A stretch of DNA of 6,437 nt, from contig CBCXVS010000362.1 in assembly GCA_965178525.1 (NCBI GenBank), positions 1 to 6,437 of the forward strand, in the 5' to 3' direction. The notes beneath the pieces were generated by a model. It worked only from the letters and a program-made list of their open reading frames with translations. It searched no databases and was not told the origin of the DNA. Every line of letters starts with the position of its first letter. The first letter of the stretch is position 1. The stretch comes from CBCXVS01 sp965178525 (GTDB lineage: Bacteria; Tectomicrobia; Entotheonellia; Entotheonellales; Entotheonellaceae). Below, in pieces: positions 5,769 to 6,437 of this stretch. The position numbers and the translations under genes were made by a program.

Positions 5769-6345
5769 CTATACCAACCGTTTCAGCAATAGGCGAATCA
5801 TACTCACTTGGATCATCGCCGCGCTGTTCACCGTCAATCTCTCATAGTCCCGGCTATGACGACGATCATTGAGCAGCCAAGAAAACGTCCGCTCTACCGC
5901 CCAACGCCAAGGAATCACTTGAAAGCCCTGACCTGCTTGATTCGTCGTCGATTCCAGGTCAATTTTGTAGGTCTGTTTCAAGCCCCGCACCCACTCGTCA
6001 AGCCACTCGGCGGGATAGGCGCCATCGACCCAGAGTTTGCCCAGCCGTTTGACGCCATCGGCCAAATACTCGGTGAGTAAGGCCACCAATCCCTGGGGTC
6101 ATCCACCCCCGCATCGGTCACCACAACCCCAATGATCAGCCCCAGGGCATCGACCAAAATATGACGCTTGCGCCCTTTGATTTTCTTGTTGCCATCATCG
6201 CCAATGGCTTCGTTCTGCCTCGCCGTTTTGATGCGCTGCGAGTCAATACTGCCGGCCGAGGGCTCGGGCTGGCGTCCCTGCAAGCGCCGCTCCAACTGGC
6301 GCAGGGCTTCGATCAAACGCGCCCAGATGCCCTCTTTTCGCCAGC
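5769..6345 (-). pseudogene. IS5-family transposase, interrupted by a group II intron and frameshifted
   Basis: About 190 C-terminal residues remain in two frames. The first (6345 to about 6100) reads WRKEGIWARLIEALRQLERR, then AGSIDSQRIKTARQ with the first catalytic Asp, then KGRKRHILVDALGLIIGVVV, a strong IS5-family signature. The second (about 6100 to 5769) gives LWVDGAY with the second Asp, WAVERTFSWLLNDRRHSRDY with the catalytic Glu, and ends LLLKRLV. Passing from one to the other needs a one-base change near 6091-6098: adding one C to the minus-strand CCCC gives VDDPQGLVALLTEYLADG without a break. No canonical slippery heptamer fits there, so decay is likelier than programmed frameshifting. 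The N-terminal third lies beyond the intron, outside the window. Intron and transposase share a strand, so splicing could in principle rejoin the exons, but the frameshift would still block a full protein. Confidence 0.85.
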
Positions 6346-6437
6346 ATCGGGTAGGGGCACCATGTCGCCATGACCCCCCCCCCTCAGAACCGTGCGGGCG
6401 ACTTTCATCGCACACGGCTCAAGCAAACCGGTATCCT
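6346..6437 (-). mobile_element. 3' end of a group II intron (domains V and VI), right copy, inside the transposase gene
   Basis: Positions 6345-6421 are the reverse complement of 1-77 with a single difference. Domain V lies at about 6387-6420 with the same AGC triad, GAAA loop and CC bulge. Domain VI has the same bulged A and ends CCCGAT next to the transposase exon. The one difference (G here, A at position 45 in the left copy) lies in the domain VI stem and turns an A-U pair into a G-U pair, so the fold is preserved. The remaining bases to 6437 belong to the preceding joining region or domain IV. The intron is in the sense direction of the transposase, the orientation in which splicing of the host mRNA is possible. 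Confidence 0.88.

Noticed and set aside
6088..6104. Programmed -1 frameshift in the transposase
   Set aside because: The minus-strand sequence GACCCCAGGGA is not a canonical slippery heptamer in the right frame, and the site is far downstream for known IS5-type frameshifting; decay or sequencing error is simpler.
1..6437. CRISPR array, tRNA or rRNA
   Set aside because: No regularly spaced short repeats, no cloverleaf and no rRNA-like sequence were seen on either strand.

Overview
The window looks like chromosomal DNA of a Gram-negative environmental bacterium of moderately high GC. The evidence is a lipoprotein with a lipobox, a truncated outer-membrane barrel precursor and an inner-membrane TPR protein. 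No gene fixes the taxon. CsgG/FlgO/FlgT-like lipoproteins of this style would fit Nitrospirota or a similar lineage, but that is a weak inference. Every real gene reads on the minus strand, so the biological order runs from high to low coordinates.

Right edge (about 5751-6437): the 3' end of a group II intron (domains V and VI, minus strand) sits inside an IS5-family transposase gene, in the same orientation as the gene. The transposase remnant keeps all three DDE residues but carries a one-base frameshift. It ends next to a terminal repeat, GAAGCTGTTGTAAAA. A 208-bp element (5473-5680) bounded by inverted copies of the same repeat lies about 70 bp away and looks like a MITE mobilised by that IS. 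It stops about 20 bp upstream of a two-gene MntA/HepT toxin-antitoxin module (4812-5451). The HepT copy has Tyr in place of the catalytic His of its R-x4-H motif, so the toxin is probably dead or altered.

Centre (78-4584): a tightly packed operon of three envelope genes. The first encodes an inner-membrane protein with a DUF4145/HEPN-like N-terminus, one membrane helix, TPR repeats (one recently duplicated) and a C-terminal CsgG/FlgO-like domain. The second overlaps it by ATGA and encodes a lipoprotein with a short TPR-like part, three Ig-like (glucodextranase-B-like) repeats, a CsgG/FlgO-like domain and a FlgT-C-like domain. A one-base insertion splits this gene into two reading frames. The third starts 10 bp later and encodes an OmpP1/FadL- or PorV-like barrel, cut after about 91 residues by a second copy of the same group II intron in antisense orientation.

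The two intron ends form a 77-bp inverted repeat at the two sides of the window with one mismatch. That mismatch falls in a base pair of domain VI and preserves pairing (A-U versus G-U). The most unusual content is the three-gene envelope operon, with related C-terminal domains in two consecutive proteins, in a locus eroded by an intron, an IS and a MITE. The operon is probably inactive in this strain: its second gene is frameshifted and its third is interrupted.
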